From assembly GCF_000017805.1 (NCBI RefSeq), contig NC_009767.1, forward strand, positions 4,629,001 through 4,693,000: DNA of 64,000 nt, written 5' to 3'. The notes below the pieces were generated by a model. It had not been told where the DNA came from. It saw nothing but the letters and a program-made list of their open reading frames with translations, and made no database searches. Shown here piece by piece: positions 10,201 to 17,433 of the stretch. Source of the DNA: Roseiflexus castenholzii DSM 13941. Lineage in GTDB: Bacteria; Chloroflexota; Chloroflexia; Chloroflexales; Roseiflexaceae. A program made the position numbers and the translations under genes. How positions within the stretch are numbered: the first letter of the stretch is position 1; the number at the start of each line of letters is the position of its first letter.

Positions 10201-10396
10201 GTGTGCTCGCAGGTGATCGCGCATGTGCCAAAGTCCTCGCTGAGGACGTGCAAGCCCCTTCGGGGCTGCTCATGTTGTGTGCTCGCAGGTGATCGCGCAT
10301 GTGCCAAAGTCCTCGCTGAGGACGTGCAAGCCCCTTCGGGGCTGCTCATGTTGTGTGCTCGCAGGTGATCGCGCATGTGCCAAAGTCCTCGCTGAG
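7291..10396. repeat. Two-module tandem array, 17 A units (129 bp) and 12 B units (76 bp)
   Basis: Module A begins GTGGAATGTC and ends CCCTCGCTGAG; module B begins GACGTGCAAG and ends TCCTCGCTGAG. The order is A2-B-A-B-A7-B-A4-B-A-B-A-B3-A-B4; the lengths add up exactly to 3106 bp (one A at 9963 carries a 1-bp insertion). Copies are nearly identical; informative single-base variants include T/C at unit position 52, G/A near position 101, and A/G at position 29 or so. A carries GGGCT-AA-AGCCC and ACCGC-CT-GCGGT hairpins; B carries AGCCCC-TTC-GGGGCT. All unit boundaries read CCTCGCTGAGG. Long frames exist on both strands only because 129 is divisible by 3 and stops are rare; module B (76 bp) breaks the frame, so I treat the array as non-coding. 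Confidence 0.95.
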
Positions 10397-10575
10397 GACG
10401 TGCAAGCCCCCTGTTGGACTTGTCGCTTTCGGCAGTCGCCACGATCTTTTGGGAGTGCCAAAGTCGTCGCTGAGGACGTGCAAGCCCCTTCGGCGATGCT
10501 AATGCCAAGGCGTTGTAGATCGTTACGCCTTGCGAACCGAGCGCGCGAACATCTTGTCTGGCTGAAGTTAGTATC
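10397..10575. repeat. Degenerate end of the array and dispersed-element terminus
   Basis: The last B unit diverges after GCAAGCCCC, is followed by unique sequence, then a second partial B (CGCTGAGGACGTGCAAGCCC near 10470-10489) and the element end (GTTACGCCTTGCGAACCG, AACATCTTGTCTGGCTG). This matches 3362-3440 in reverse complement. A heptamer tract CCCCTAA follows at 10577-10612. Confidence 0.65.
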
Positions 10576-10576
10576 A

Positions 10577-10612
10577 GTTCTCGTACCCCTAACCCCTAAC
10601 CTCTAACCTCAG
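10577..10612. repeat. CCCCTAA heptamer tract overlapping the ctaG stop codon
   Basis: CCCCTAA, CCCCTAA, CCTCTAA and CCTCAG follow one another with a 7-bp period. Read on the minus strand it encodes the last residues of CtaG (LRLEVRG) and its TAG stop at 10589-10591. Confidence 0.8.
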
Positions 10613-11383
10613 TTCATCGCCATCCTCCCGGTTCAGCCAGCGAATGAACACGACGGTCAGAACCGCAAAGTAGATCAGGCTGCCAGGCACCCACATGATC
10701 AACCCCGCCAGTTGTTGATCATCACCGAGTGAGACGCCCCAAAGACGCGGACGCAGAGCGTAGAACGGGTAGAGCGGCGCTTCGGCGAACGCAATCAGCG
10801 CGCCAATAATCGTCGTCGGCAGCGACATGAAGAAAAGATACGCCGTCTGCATCAGTGGATGTGCGGAAGGCAACTCGTCCATCGGGCTACAGATAGGCCA
10901 CCACGAAAGCACGCCGACAACAAAGAACATGACGTGCTCAAGAATATGGATACGCTCATCACGCAGGGCGAGATCATAGTAAGCGGGCACATGCCAGAGT
11001 GCAAAAACGGCATTGAAGGCGAAGAATACGACGACCGGATTGGTGAGGAACGAACCGACAGGATACGCGCCAGGGACACGCATTATGGGACGAAGAACCC
11101 AACGCGGCAGACCAAGCAGCAAGAAAGGAGGAGCAACCATCGCCAGCAACAAATGCTGGAGCATATGCATCGTCAGCAGGTAACTCGCCAGACTGTCGAT
11201 AGGTGACGCCAGCGCGATAAACAGCACCACCCACCCGACATAGAACAGGCGCACCTGCACCGGCGTCGGCGGCGCACTGCCGGGAAAAAAGCGCCGCAGC
11301 GGACCGGTGACGCAGAGCGCGTACCCTCCTGCAATCAGCGCCAGGTTTGCGATCAAACCCGGCTCAAAGTTCCACTCATACAT
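10589..11383 (-). CDS. ctaG: Cytochrome c oxidase assembly factor CtaG (caa3 type)
   Basis: A 264-residue membrane protein with about seven helices, matching the caa3_CtaG family used in maturation of caa3-type oxidases in Gram-positive bacteria and Chloroflexota. Conserved-looking features are HMLQHLLLAMVAPPFLLLG, with its histidines in a membrane helix, ALWHVPAYYDLAL, and HILEHVMFFVVGVLSWWPI. It is the last gene of the minus-strand oxidase cluster, 15 bp after the subunit IV gene. Its final seven codons lie in a CCCTAAC heptamer tract, suggesting that the repeat altered the C-terminus. Confidence 0.88.
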   Translation of the reverse strand: MYEWNFEPGLIANLALIAGGYALCVTGPLRRFFPGSAPPTPVQVRLFYVGWVVLFIALASPIDSLASYLLTMHMLQHLLLAMVAPPFLLLGLPRWVLRPIMRVPGAYPVGSFLTNPVVVFFAFNAVFALWHVPAYYDLALRDERIHILEHVMFFVVGVLSWWPICSPMDELPSAHPLMQTAYLFFMSLPTTIIGALIAFAEAPLYPFYALRPRLWGVSLGDDQQLAGLIMWVPGSLIYFAVLTVVFIRWLNREDGDELRLEVRG

Positions 11384-11398
11384 TGCCGCATGCCCGGT

Positions 11399-11740
11399 TT
11401 ATCCCGCGATGCCGACGTGCTCCGAAAATAGCACCATAAAGGATAGCAGCAGAGTCGTTGCAAACGCAAGCGGCACCAGGAAGACGAACTTGAAAATGCC
11501 TGCATCACCCTTGAGATGCATAAAAAACATGACCACCGCCGCACCTTTGATCGTCGAAAGGATCAACAGCAGCGTCACTTCCAGCCATTTGGCAATCAGG
11601 TGTTGCTCGTTGACAATGAACAATCCAACTTCCAGCGCCGTCACCACCGCCAACACTCCGGCGACAAGCCAGTAGAACCGATCGGAATGGCTGTGCTCGC
11701 CATGTGCATGGCTGCTGTGTTCTTCGTGATGACCTGCCAC
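11399..11740 (-). CDS. ctaF: Cytochrome c oxidase subunit IV (caa3 type)
   Basis: A 113-residue protein with a His-rich N-terminus (HHEEHSSHAHGEHSHSD) and three membrane helices, including KGAAVVMFFMHLKGD, typical of the small prokaryotic oxidase subunit IV (COX4_pro). It lies 15 bp downstream of the subunit III gene in the same operon. The His-rich head may bind copper or another metal, but this is only inference. Confidence 0.85.
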   Translation of the reverse strand: MAGHHEEHSSHAHGEHSHSDRFYWLVAGVLAVVTALEVGLFIVNEQHLIAKWLEVTLLLILSTIKGAAVVMFFMHLKGDAGIFKFVFLVPLAFATTLLLSFMVLFSEHVGIAG

Positions 11741-11755
11741 AACGACTGCTCCTCT

Positions 11756-12367
11756 CTAGATCAGATAGACCAGCACAAAGATCGCCACCCACACAAGATC
11801 GACGAAGTGCCAGTACAGACCGGCAATTTCGACATCCATTGCATTCTCCGGCGAGTTGGGATAAGTGCGCACCTTGAAGAACACCGAGAGCAGCCAGATC
11901 ACCCCAATTGCCACGTGCGTCCCGTGAAAACCCGTGAGCACAAAGAATGTTGTACCGAACAGGCTGCTGCTCAGGGTCAATCCCTCGTGGTACAGGTGGT
12001 TGAATTCATAAACCTGACCGCCAATGAATGCCAGCCCCAATCCAACGGTTGCCAGCAGCCAGGTGGTGAACCAGCGACGGTCGCCACGTTTGCTGGCAGA
12101 CAACGCCAGCACCATCGTCAGACTGGATGCCAGTAGAATGCTCGCCAGCACGGTCGTCAACTCAATATCGAGAAACTCGCGCGGGTCCTGAAAATCAGGG
12201 CGCGCGCGATTGACCGGCGCAAACACGAAGTACGTTGTGATCAGCGTCGCAAAGAAGAGAGTCTCCGAGCCGATGAATGCCCATACCCCCAACTTGCGGT
12301 TATCGACGCCGAGCGACGTATGGTGCGCAGTCGTCGCGTGCGGTCTGATCATCGATGATTCGCTCAT
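11756..12367 (-). CDS. ctaE: Cytochrome c oxidase subunit III
   Basis: A 203-residue subunit III with about five membrane helices. Characteristic segments are KLGVWAFIGSETLFFATLI (the helix carrying the conserved Glu), GFHGTHVAIGV and GLYWHFVDLVWV near the C-terminus. It is the short form lacking the first two helices, as is common in caa3 oxidases, where those helices can be fused to subunit I. The start is taken at 12367 (MSESSMIRP) with GGAG upstream; the open frame further out runs into low-complexity DNA. It is in the operon between ctaD and ctaF. Confidence 0.93.
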   Translation of the reverse strand: MSESSMIRPHATTAHHTSLGVDNRKLGVWAFIGSETLFFATLITTYFVFAPVNRARPDFQDPREFLDIELTTVLASILLASSLTMVLALSASKRGDRRWFTTWLLATVGLGLAFIGGQVYEFNHLYHEGLTLSSSLFGTTFFVLTGFHGTHVAIGVIWLLSVFFKVRTYPNSPENAMDVEIAGLYWHFVDLVWVAIFVLVYLI

Positions 12368-12465
12368 ACCGAATCTCCATTCAACGTTCAACGACCACCT
12401 GTAATCTTCCCTGCCTTCGCACTCGATTGACTCACCGCAAAGGCACAGAGAACACAGACTCCCCT

Positions 12466-12626
12466 CTCGCCTCACCCCTCTCCCCTCCGCCTCTCCCCTC
12501 TCGCCTCTCGCCTCACCCCTCTCCCCTCTCGCCTCTCCCCTCTCCCCTCTCGCCTCTCCACCAATGCGAGATACATCTCGCGCGACGCCGTTGTCGGACC
12601 CCTCACCCCTCTCGCCTCACCCCTCT
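12466..12626. repeat. CT-rich heptamer tract (CTCTCGC/CTCACCC/CTCTCCC)
   Basis: Tandem heptamers of the classes CTCTCGC, CTCACCC and CTCTCCC fill the gap between ctaD and ctaE, interrupted near 12562-12595 by GCGAGATACATCTCGC. That palindromic piece is the same as the unit core of the 90-bp array at 39 kb. The tract ends a few bases before the ctaD stop. It places about 270 bp inside the oxidase operon. Confidence 0.8.
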
Positions 12627-12639
12627 CGCCTCTCGCATG

Positions 12640-14565
12640 CTAGTGCGCCTGATACGGCGAGTCAACGTGCGAGATGCGCACCCAACTGAGAATGCCTGTC
12701 GCCATGATGAGCAAGCCGACAAGCATTGCCGATGCTGCAATGAGACCGAAATCACCCAGATAAATGATGCCGAAGCCCAGGATCATGATGCCAACCGACA
12801 CAATGAGTGGCGCATAGGTGGGTGAGGGCAGATGGATCGGCTCCATCGCCGCAGACGTTTCAGGCTCAAAGCCGTCATCAAGGGGTCCTGCCAGTCGACC
12901 GGCAGGCGCCCCATGCGACCCATTCGCCTCGTGCAGGTGCGGATACTTCTTGTCCCACAGCGGGCGGCGGCTGCGCACCCGTGGCGTCACGGCGAAGTTA
13001 TAGACCGGCGGCGGCGAACTGACCGCCCACTCGAGCGTCGCCCCGTCCCACGGATCGGCAGGCGCAATTGGACCACGCCGGATACTCGTGAGCACATTCC
13101 AGAGGAAGAGCAGGAACGCAACCGCCAGTAGCAACGCGCCAATGGTCGAGATCAGGTTCCAGAGGTTCCACCCCATCTCCGCCTCGTAAGTGTAGATACG
13201 GCGCGGCATGCCCTCATTCCCGCTCAGGTGCATCGGGAAGAACGTCAGGTTGAAACTGATCAGCATCAACCAGAACTGCCATTTGCCAAGTCGTTCATTG
13301 AGCATCCGACCGGTCATCTTTGGGAACCAGTAAAAGACGCCAGCAAAGATGCCCTGGATCGCGCCGCCGAACAACACGTAGTGCATATGGGCAACAACGT
13401 AGTACGAGTCGGTCTGTTGAACATTAATCGGCGGTGAGGCGAGGGTGATGCCGCTAATGCCGCCGATAATGAACATACTAATGAACCCGATTGCATAGAG
13501 CATCGAGGTCGTCAGGTTGAGCGACCCCTGCCACATTGTCGCCAGCCAGTTGAAAATCTTCACACCGGTTGGCACGGCGATCAGGAAGCTTGCGGCGCCG
13601 AAGAACGCATTCGCCAGCGGACCAAGACCGACGGCGAACATATGGTGCGCCCAAACCAGGAAGCCGAGGAAACCGATGGCGACACCGGAATACGCCACAA
13701 ACGCATAACCGAAGATCGGCTTACGCGAGAAGGTTGGCAGCACTTCCGAAATAATCCCCATCGTCGGGAGAATGAGAATGTAGACCTCAGGATGCCCAAA
13801 GAACCAGAACAGATGCTGCCAGAGCACTGCATCGCCGCCAAGATTTGGAAGGAAGAAACGCGTGCCGAAATGCCGGTCGAACAGCAACTGAATTGTCGCC
13901 ACCGTCAGCACCGGGAAGGCAAAGATCAGAATAAAGGCGACGACCAACTGCATCCAGACAAAGAGCGGCATCCGGTTGAGCGTCATTCCTGGCGCGCGCA
14001 TATTGAGAATCGTTACAATAAAGTTCAGCGCGCCGGCAATCGACGCCACACCGGTCAGACCGATGCCGATAATCCAGTAATCGACGCCGGCGGTCGGTGC
14101 AAACTGCTTCTGTGTCAGGGGCGCATAGGCGAACCAGCCGACGTTCGGCGCGCCGCCGACAAAGAAACTGACATACAGCATCAATCCGCCGAAGATGAAG
14201 AGCCAGATGCTGAGCGCATTGAGGCGCGGGAACGCCATATCGCGCGCACCGATCATGAGGGGCACGATATAGTTGCCTAGCCCGACATTCAGCGGCATCA
14301 GACCAAGGAAAATCATGGTTGTGCCGTGCATGGTAAACATCTGGTTGTACACATCGGGCGTCAGGAACGTATTATCAGGCACGCCAAGCTGAATGCGCAT
14401 CAGCAGCGCCTCAATTCCGCCGATCAGGAAAAAGACGAACGCGCTGACCAGATACATAATCCCGATGCGCTTATGATCGGTCGTGCTAAGCCACCCGGCC
14501 CATCCGGGGCGCACACTGACGCTGGGCGGGCTGACCGTTCCGGCGGTACGTTCGGCGATAGCCAT
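12640..14565 (-). CDS. ctaD: Cytochrome c oxidase subunit I, A1-type, with C-terminal extra helices
   Basis: A 641-residue haem-copper oxidase catalytic subunit. Seen: haem-a ligand His in FTMHGTTMIFLG, active-site WFFGHPEVYI (the HPEVY Glu and the Tyr of the His-Tyr pair, so A1-type), HHMFAVG (CuB histidines), TGVKIFNW (K-channel Lys), GARDMAFPRLNALS (D-channel Asp and Asn), and VAHMHYVLFGG (haem ligands). It reduces O2 to water and pumps protons in the cytoplasmic membrane. After the 12-helix core, two further helices (about residues 580-630) are present, as in caa3 enzymes with a shortened subunit III. The ATG at 14565 is preceded by GGAGG. Confidence 0.96.
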   Translation of the reverse strand: MAIAERTAGTVSPPSVSVRPGWAGWLSTTDHKRIGIMYLVSAFVFFLIGGIEALLMRIQLGVPDNTFLTPDVYNQMFTMHGTTMIFLGLMPLNVGLGNYIVPLMIGARDMAFPRLNALSIWLFIFGGLMLYVSFFVGGAPNVGWFAYAPLTQKQFAPTAGVDYWIIGIGLTGVASIAGALNFIVTILNMRAPGMTLNRMPLFVWMQLVVAFILIFAFPVLTVATIQLLFDRHFGTRFFLPNLGGDAVLWQHLFWFFGHPEVYILILPTMGIISEVLPTFSRKPIFGYAFVAYSGVAIGFLGFLVWAHHMFAVGLGPLANAFFGAASFLIAVPTGVKIFNWLATMWQGSLNLTTSMLYAIGFISMFIIGGISGITLASPPINVQQTDSYYVVAHMHYVLFGGAIQGIFAGVFYWFPKMTGRMLNERLGKWQFWLMLISFNLTFFPMHLSGNEGMPRRIYTYEAEMGWNLWNLISTIGALLLAVAFLLFLWNVLTSIRRGPIAPADPWDGATLEWAVSSPPPVYNFAVTPRVRSRRPLWDKKYPHLHEANGSHGAPAGRLAGPLDDGFEPETSAAMEPIHLPSPTYAPLIVSVGIMILGFGIIYLGDFGLIAASAMLVGLLIMATGILSWVRISHVDSPYQAH

Positions 14566-14586
14566 ACAAATCCTCCACAATCTAGC

Positions 14587-15699
14587 CTAGCGTTCTGGCG
14601 GCAGCGTGACCGACACCTTCATACTATTGAGGTAAGCGACAAGATCGGCAATTTCCTGGTCGCTCAGATTCGCCTTGATCCATTGCGGCGTCAACACCCG
14701 GCTCATCAAGTTGCCGGGTTTCAGCTTCGGCGCCTCGCGCAGCCAGCGCTCGAGATTTTCCGGCGAGTATGGAAGAATACCGGCAGCAATCGTCTGGCGG
14801 CTGCCGTAGTACGTCAGATTCGGACCAATTTGCCCACGCGCATTCGTCCCTTCGACCGCGTGACAGGCAATGCACTGCTTGCGCGCATCGAGGAAAATCG
14901 CCTGACCGCGCGTTGCATCGCCGGTCAACCCGTTGACGGTCAACGTTCCGGCAGGCGCAGATGGCGGGGTCTTCTTCTGTTCGATCCAGCGATTGAACTC
15001 CGATTCATCGACAGCAATGACACGGAAGCGCATCAGCGCGTGCGCTTCGCCACAGAACTCGGCGCACACCGCGCGGTAGATGCCGGGTTGTTCGGCAGTG
15101 AACGTCAGGAAATTCGTCTTGCCGGGGATCATGTAGGTCTTCCCGGCAAGCTTCGGCACCCAGAAATTATGGATGACATCCTGCGATTCCAGCACGACCG
15201 TCACCGGTCGCCCAACCGGGATGTACATGTCGGAAGCGGTCACCACCGGCTTGCCGTCAGCACCAGCATCAGGATACTGAAACTCGAACCACCACTGATG
15301 CCCAATGGCTTTGATCCGCAGCGCATCCTCGGGCATGATCGCATTAGCCGCCTGGGTGCGGAAGGTCAACACCGCAATGACCAGCACAATAATTGCGGGC
15401 GCAATGGTCCACAGAATTTCGACCTGGGTGTTGCCATGCACCTGCGACGGCATCGCCGCACTGCCGGGACGTCGGCGGAAGCGCCAGATCGCATAAACGA
15501 GCAACCCCTCGACGACAACGAACACGCCGAGCGCCATCCACCAGATTGGAATAAGGAGTTCGTAGATGCGGCGCGCGTTATCGCCGTAGGGGTCATAGGT
15601 ATTGCCGGGAGTGTTGCCGCAGGCGGCAGGCACAACCGCAAGACCAATCAGGAGAAGCAAACGCGACCATCTGCGAAGGTTCCGAGGAAGCGTGCTCAT
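14587..15699 (-). CDS. ctaC: Cytochrome c oxidase subunit II fused to cytochrome c (caa3 type)
   Basis: A 370-residue lipoprotein subunit II. The signal ends in a lipobox (VVPAAC, Cys near 27), then come two membrane helices, the cupredoxin domain with CuA ligands in VIHNFW and CAEFCGEAHALM, and a fused C-terminal cytochrome c domain with CIACH and a candidate axial Met in NLMSRVL. The CuA centre and haem c accept electrons from a soluble donor on the outer face and pass them to CtaD. It is the first gene of the operon. GGAGAGGAG lies upstream of the ATG, and a near-consensus promoter lies at 15840-15867. Confidence 0.96.
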   Translation of the reverse strand: MSTLPRNLRRWSRLLLLIGLAVVPAACGNTPGNTYDPYGDNARRIYELLIPIWWMALGVFVVVEGLLVYAIWRFRRRPGSAAMPSQVHGNTQVEILWTIAPAIIVLVIAVLTFRTQAANAIMPEDALRIKAIGHQWWFEFQYPDAGADGKPVVTASDMYIPVGRPVTVVLESQDVIHNFWVPKLAGKTYMIPGKTNFLTFTAEQPGIYRAVCAEFCGEAHALMRFRVIAVDESEFNRWIEQKKTPPSAPAGTLTVNGLTGDATRGQAIFLDARKQCIACHAVEGTNARGQIGPNLTYYGSRQTIAAGILPYSPENLERWLREAPKLKPGNLMSRVLTPQWIKANLSDQEIADLVAYLNSMKVSVTLPPER

Positions 15700-15783
15700 G
15701 AAGGCTCCTCTCCAGTCGCTGCGCTCAGCGCACTTGGATGTGACATTTCAGCCAATGATCAGGAGCAACGTGGTTTTCGTATG

Positions 15784-15805
15784 ATCCAGGGAAAGCCTCC
15801 TGGAT
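15784..15805 (-). promoter_or_regulatory. Hairpin in the ctaC 5' leader
   Basis: ATCCAGG (15784-15790) and CCTGGAT (15799-15805) form a perfect 7-bp stem with an 8-base loop in the transcribed leader. It lies about 85 bases upstream of the ctaC start. It has no U-tract. Function unknown; it could stabilise the message. Confidence 0.4.
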
Positions 15806-15839
15806 AATACGTGAAAAGTTGCACGATGTTTCGAGGGGT

Positions 15840-15867
15840 ATTATACCCGAAAGTTGGAGGGTGTCAA
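15840..15867 (-). promoter_or_regulatory. Sigma70-type promoter of the ctaC-G operon
   Basis: On the minus strand TTGACA (15867-15862) is followed after 16 bp by TATAAT (15845-15840). Both hexamers are perfect. The expected transcription start near 15833 gives a leader of about 130 bases. Confidence 0.8.
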
Positions 15868-15944
15868 CAGCCATTATCTCCTTCTTTTGACGGATGCTGC
15901 ACGCAGTATGACCTCACCAGACGAAGGGGTCGTCCGATCAGGTC

Positions 15945-16098
15945 TTATACCAATGACGATTGAAGATGCCGCATGCGTGTCATTCCGAGCCCTTCGCTTC
16001 GCTCAGGGTAAACGCAGCGAGAAATCTGAGCGGGTCGCGCACGACCCCTCGCTCTGATCGGGGTGACCATGCCGGATGGTCACAGGGAATTGGTATTA
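15945..16098 (-). mobile_element. MITE-like element, copy 1
   Basis: A 154-bp element that starts TTATACCAATGAC and ends ATTGGTATTA, so its termini are inverted repeats. It contains a perfect 8-bp hairpin GTGACCAT-GCCGG-ATGGTCAC (16063-16083). It is the reverse complement of the 153-bp copy at 24671-24823, with matching internal blocks such as GATGCCGCATGC, GTCATTCCGAG and GGTCGCGCACGACCC. It encodes nothing and lies between the ctaC promoter and the GC-rich array. Confidence 0.7.
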
Positions 16099-16132
16099 TC
16101 GGGCAGCCTGTCCGCCCCGCCCGACAATAAAC

Positions 16133-17085
16133 CTGGGGGCGCGGGCGTCCCGCCCGCCCGGCGGCGCAGGCATTCCTGGGGCGCGATTGTCCCGCCCCCT
16201 CACCCGGCGGCGCAGGCGTCCCGCCCCCTCACCCGGCGGCGCGGGCATTCCTGGGAGCGCAGGCATTCCGCTCACCCGGCGGCGCGGGCGTTCCTGGGAG
16301 CGCAGGCATTCTGCTCACCCAGCGGCGCAGGCGTCCCGCCCCCTCATCCGGCAGCGCAGGCGTTCCTGGGAGCGCGGACATTCCGCTCACCCGGCGGCGC
16401 AGGCGTCCCGCCCCCTCATCCGGCGGCGCAGGCGTTCCTGGGAGCGCGGACATTCCGCTCACCCGGCGGCGCAGACATTCCTGGGAACGCAGGCGTTCCT
16501 GGGGGCGCAGGCGTTCCTGGGGGCGCGCGGACATTCCGCTCACCCGGCGGCGCAGGCGTCCCGCCCCCTCATCCGGCGGCGCAGGCGTTCCTGGGAGCGC
16601 GCGGACATTCCGCTCACCCGGCGGCGCAGGCGTCCCGCCCCCTCATCCGGCGGCGCAGGCGTTCCTGGGAGCGCAGGCGTTCCTGGGGGCGCGGGCATTC
16701 CGCTCACCCAGCGGCGCGGCGTTCCTGGGAGCGCAGGCGTCCCGCCCGCCCGGCGGCGCAGGCATTCGTGGAGGCGCGGGCATTCCGCCCGCCCGGCGGC
16801 GCAGGCATTCGTGGAGGCGCGGGGCATTCCGCCCGCCCGGCGGCGCAGGCGTTCCTGGGGGCGCGCAGGCATTCTGCTCACCCGGCGGCGCAGGCGTCCC
16901 GCCCCCTCATCCGGCAGCGCAGGCGTTCCTGGGAGCGCAAGCGTCCCGCCCGCCCGGCGGCGCAGGCATTCCTGGGAGCGCAGGCGTCCCGCCCGCCCGG
17001 CGGCGCAGGCGTTGCTGGGGGCGCGCAGGCATTCTGCTCACCCGGCGGCGCAGGCGTTCCTGGGAGCGCGGGCGTCCCGCCCGGA
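16133..17085. repeat. GC-rich compound tandem array, about 950 bp
   Basis: Built from short modules that share a GCGCAGGC(G/A)T core: GTCCCGCCCCCTCATCCGGC, GTTCCTGGGAGCGC and CATTCCGCTCACCCGGC types in shuffled order. A 72-bp combination is repeated exactly in tandem at 16326-16397 and 16398-16469. All six frames are almost stop-free only because of base composition; proteins read from it are Pro/Ala/Arg low complexity, so I treat it as non-coding. It lies in the divergent gap between ctaC and hppA. Confidence 0.9.
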
Positions 17086-17203
17086 TTCTCCAGCAAATCG
17101 TGGCGAAACCGAAAGGGAGACATGCTGCTTGCCACACGGACTGCGAAGCGTATAATCGTATCATTGAGGTTATCATCCCTTAACATAGCGATGACACGTC
17201 GTT

Positions 17204-17232
17204 TTGCATGACGCGCCGGGCTATGCTACAAT
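17204..17232 (+). promoter_or_regulatory. Candidate hppA promoter, distal
   Basis: TTGCAT (17204-17209), a 17-bp spacer, and TACAAT (17227-17232) preceded by TGC, so it also has an extended -10. Confidence 0.5.
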
Positions 17233-17253
17233 CGGCATCGCTGTCACCTCGCC

Positions 17254-17262
17254 TGCTATAAT
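17254..17262 (+). promoter_or_regulatory. Candidate hppA promoter, proximal extended -10
   Basis: TGC followed by a perfect TATAAT (17257-17262), with no clear -35. Transcription would start near 17269 and place the structured leader at the 5' end of the mRNA. Confidence 0.6.
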
Positions 17263-17293
17263 CAAAACCATACCGAAAGGAGCCAAACCAGGA

Positions 17294-17367
17294 GCCTGCT
17301 AGGTCGGGGAACTCTTTCCTTCCGGCAATCCGACTGACGCTCGCAGAGCCGCTGGCGTCCGACAGGC
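17294..17367 (+). ncRNA. Structured hppA leader, candidate three-way junction
   Basis: Three perfect 5-bp helices nest into one junction: P1 GCCTG (17294-17298) with CAGGC (17363-17367), P2 GTCGG (17303-17307) with CCGAC (17330-17334), and P3 GACGC (17336-17340) with GCGTC (17355-17359). Junction linkers are only 1-4 bases. It lies between the TATAAT promoter and the hppA start, ending 66 bases before the ATG. It does not match any riboswitch consensus I can recall; the fluoride riboswitch, which can control pyrophosphatases, was considered and the sequence does not fit. Confidence 0.4.
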
Positions 17368-17433
17368 GAAACAAAGCCGTTCTTACCAATTGCAGCAACG
17401 TTGCTATTCGCACGCGAACAAGGAGAGAGATCG

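Noticed and set aside
7096..10216. Long open frames on both strands giving a protein with a 43-residue repeat
   Set aside because: The 129-bp module is divisible by 3 and low in stops, so frames stay open on several strands at once. The 76-bp modules break each frame, and no ribosome-binding site fits. This is array DNA.
7291..10396. CRISPR array
   Set aside because: Units of 129 and 76 bp are repeated whole and there are no unique spacers between short repeats; no cas gene is present.
7291..10396. Integron cassette array with attC sites
   Set aside because: Constant modules without cassette genes, no integrase nearby, and the boundary CCTCGCTGAGG lacks the attC core.
16063..17211. Pro/Ala/Arg-rich proteins in several frames
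   Set aside because: They arise from GC-rich repeat modules; several overlapping frames are equally open and none has a start signal.
17294..17367. Hammerhead ribozyme
   Set aside because: The junction lacks the CUGAUGA core, although a GAAA follows P1; I keep only the structural claim.
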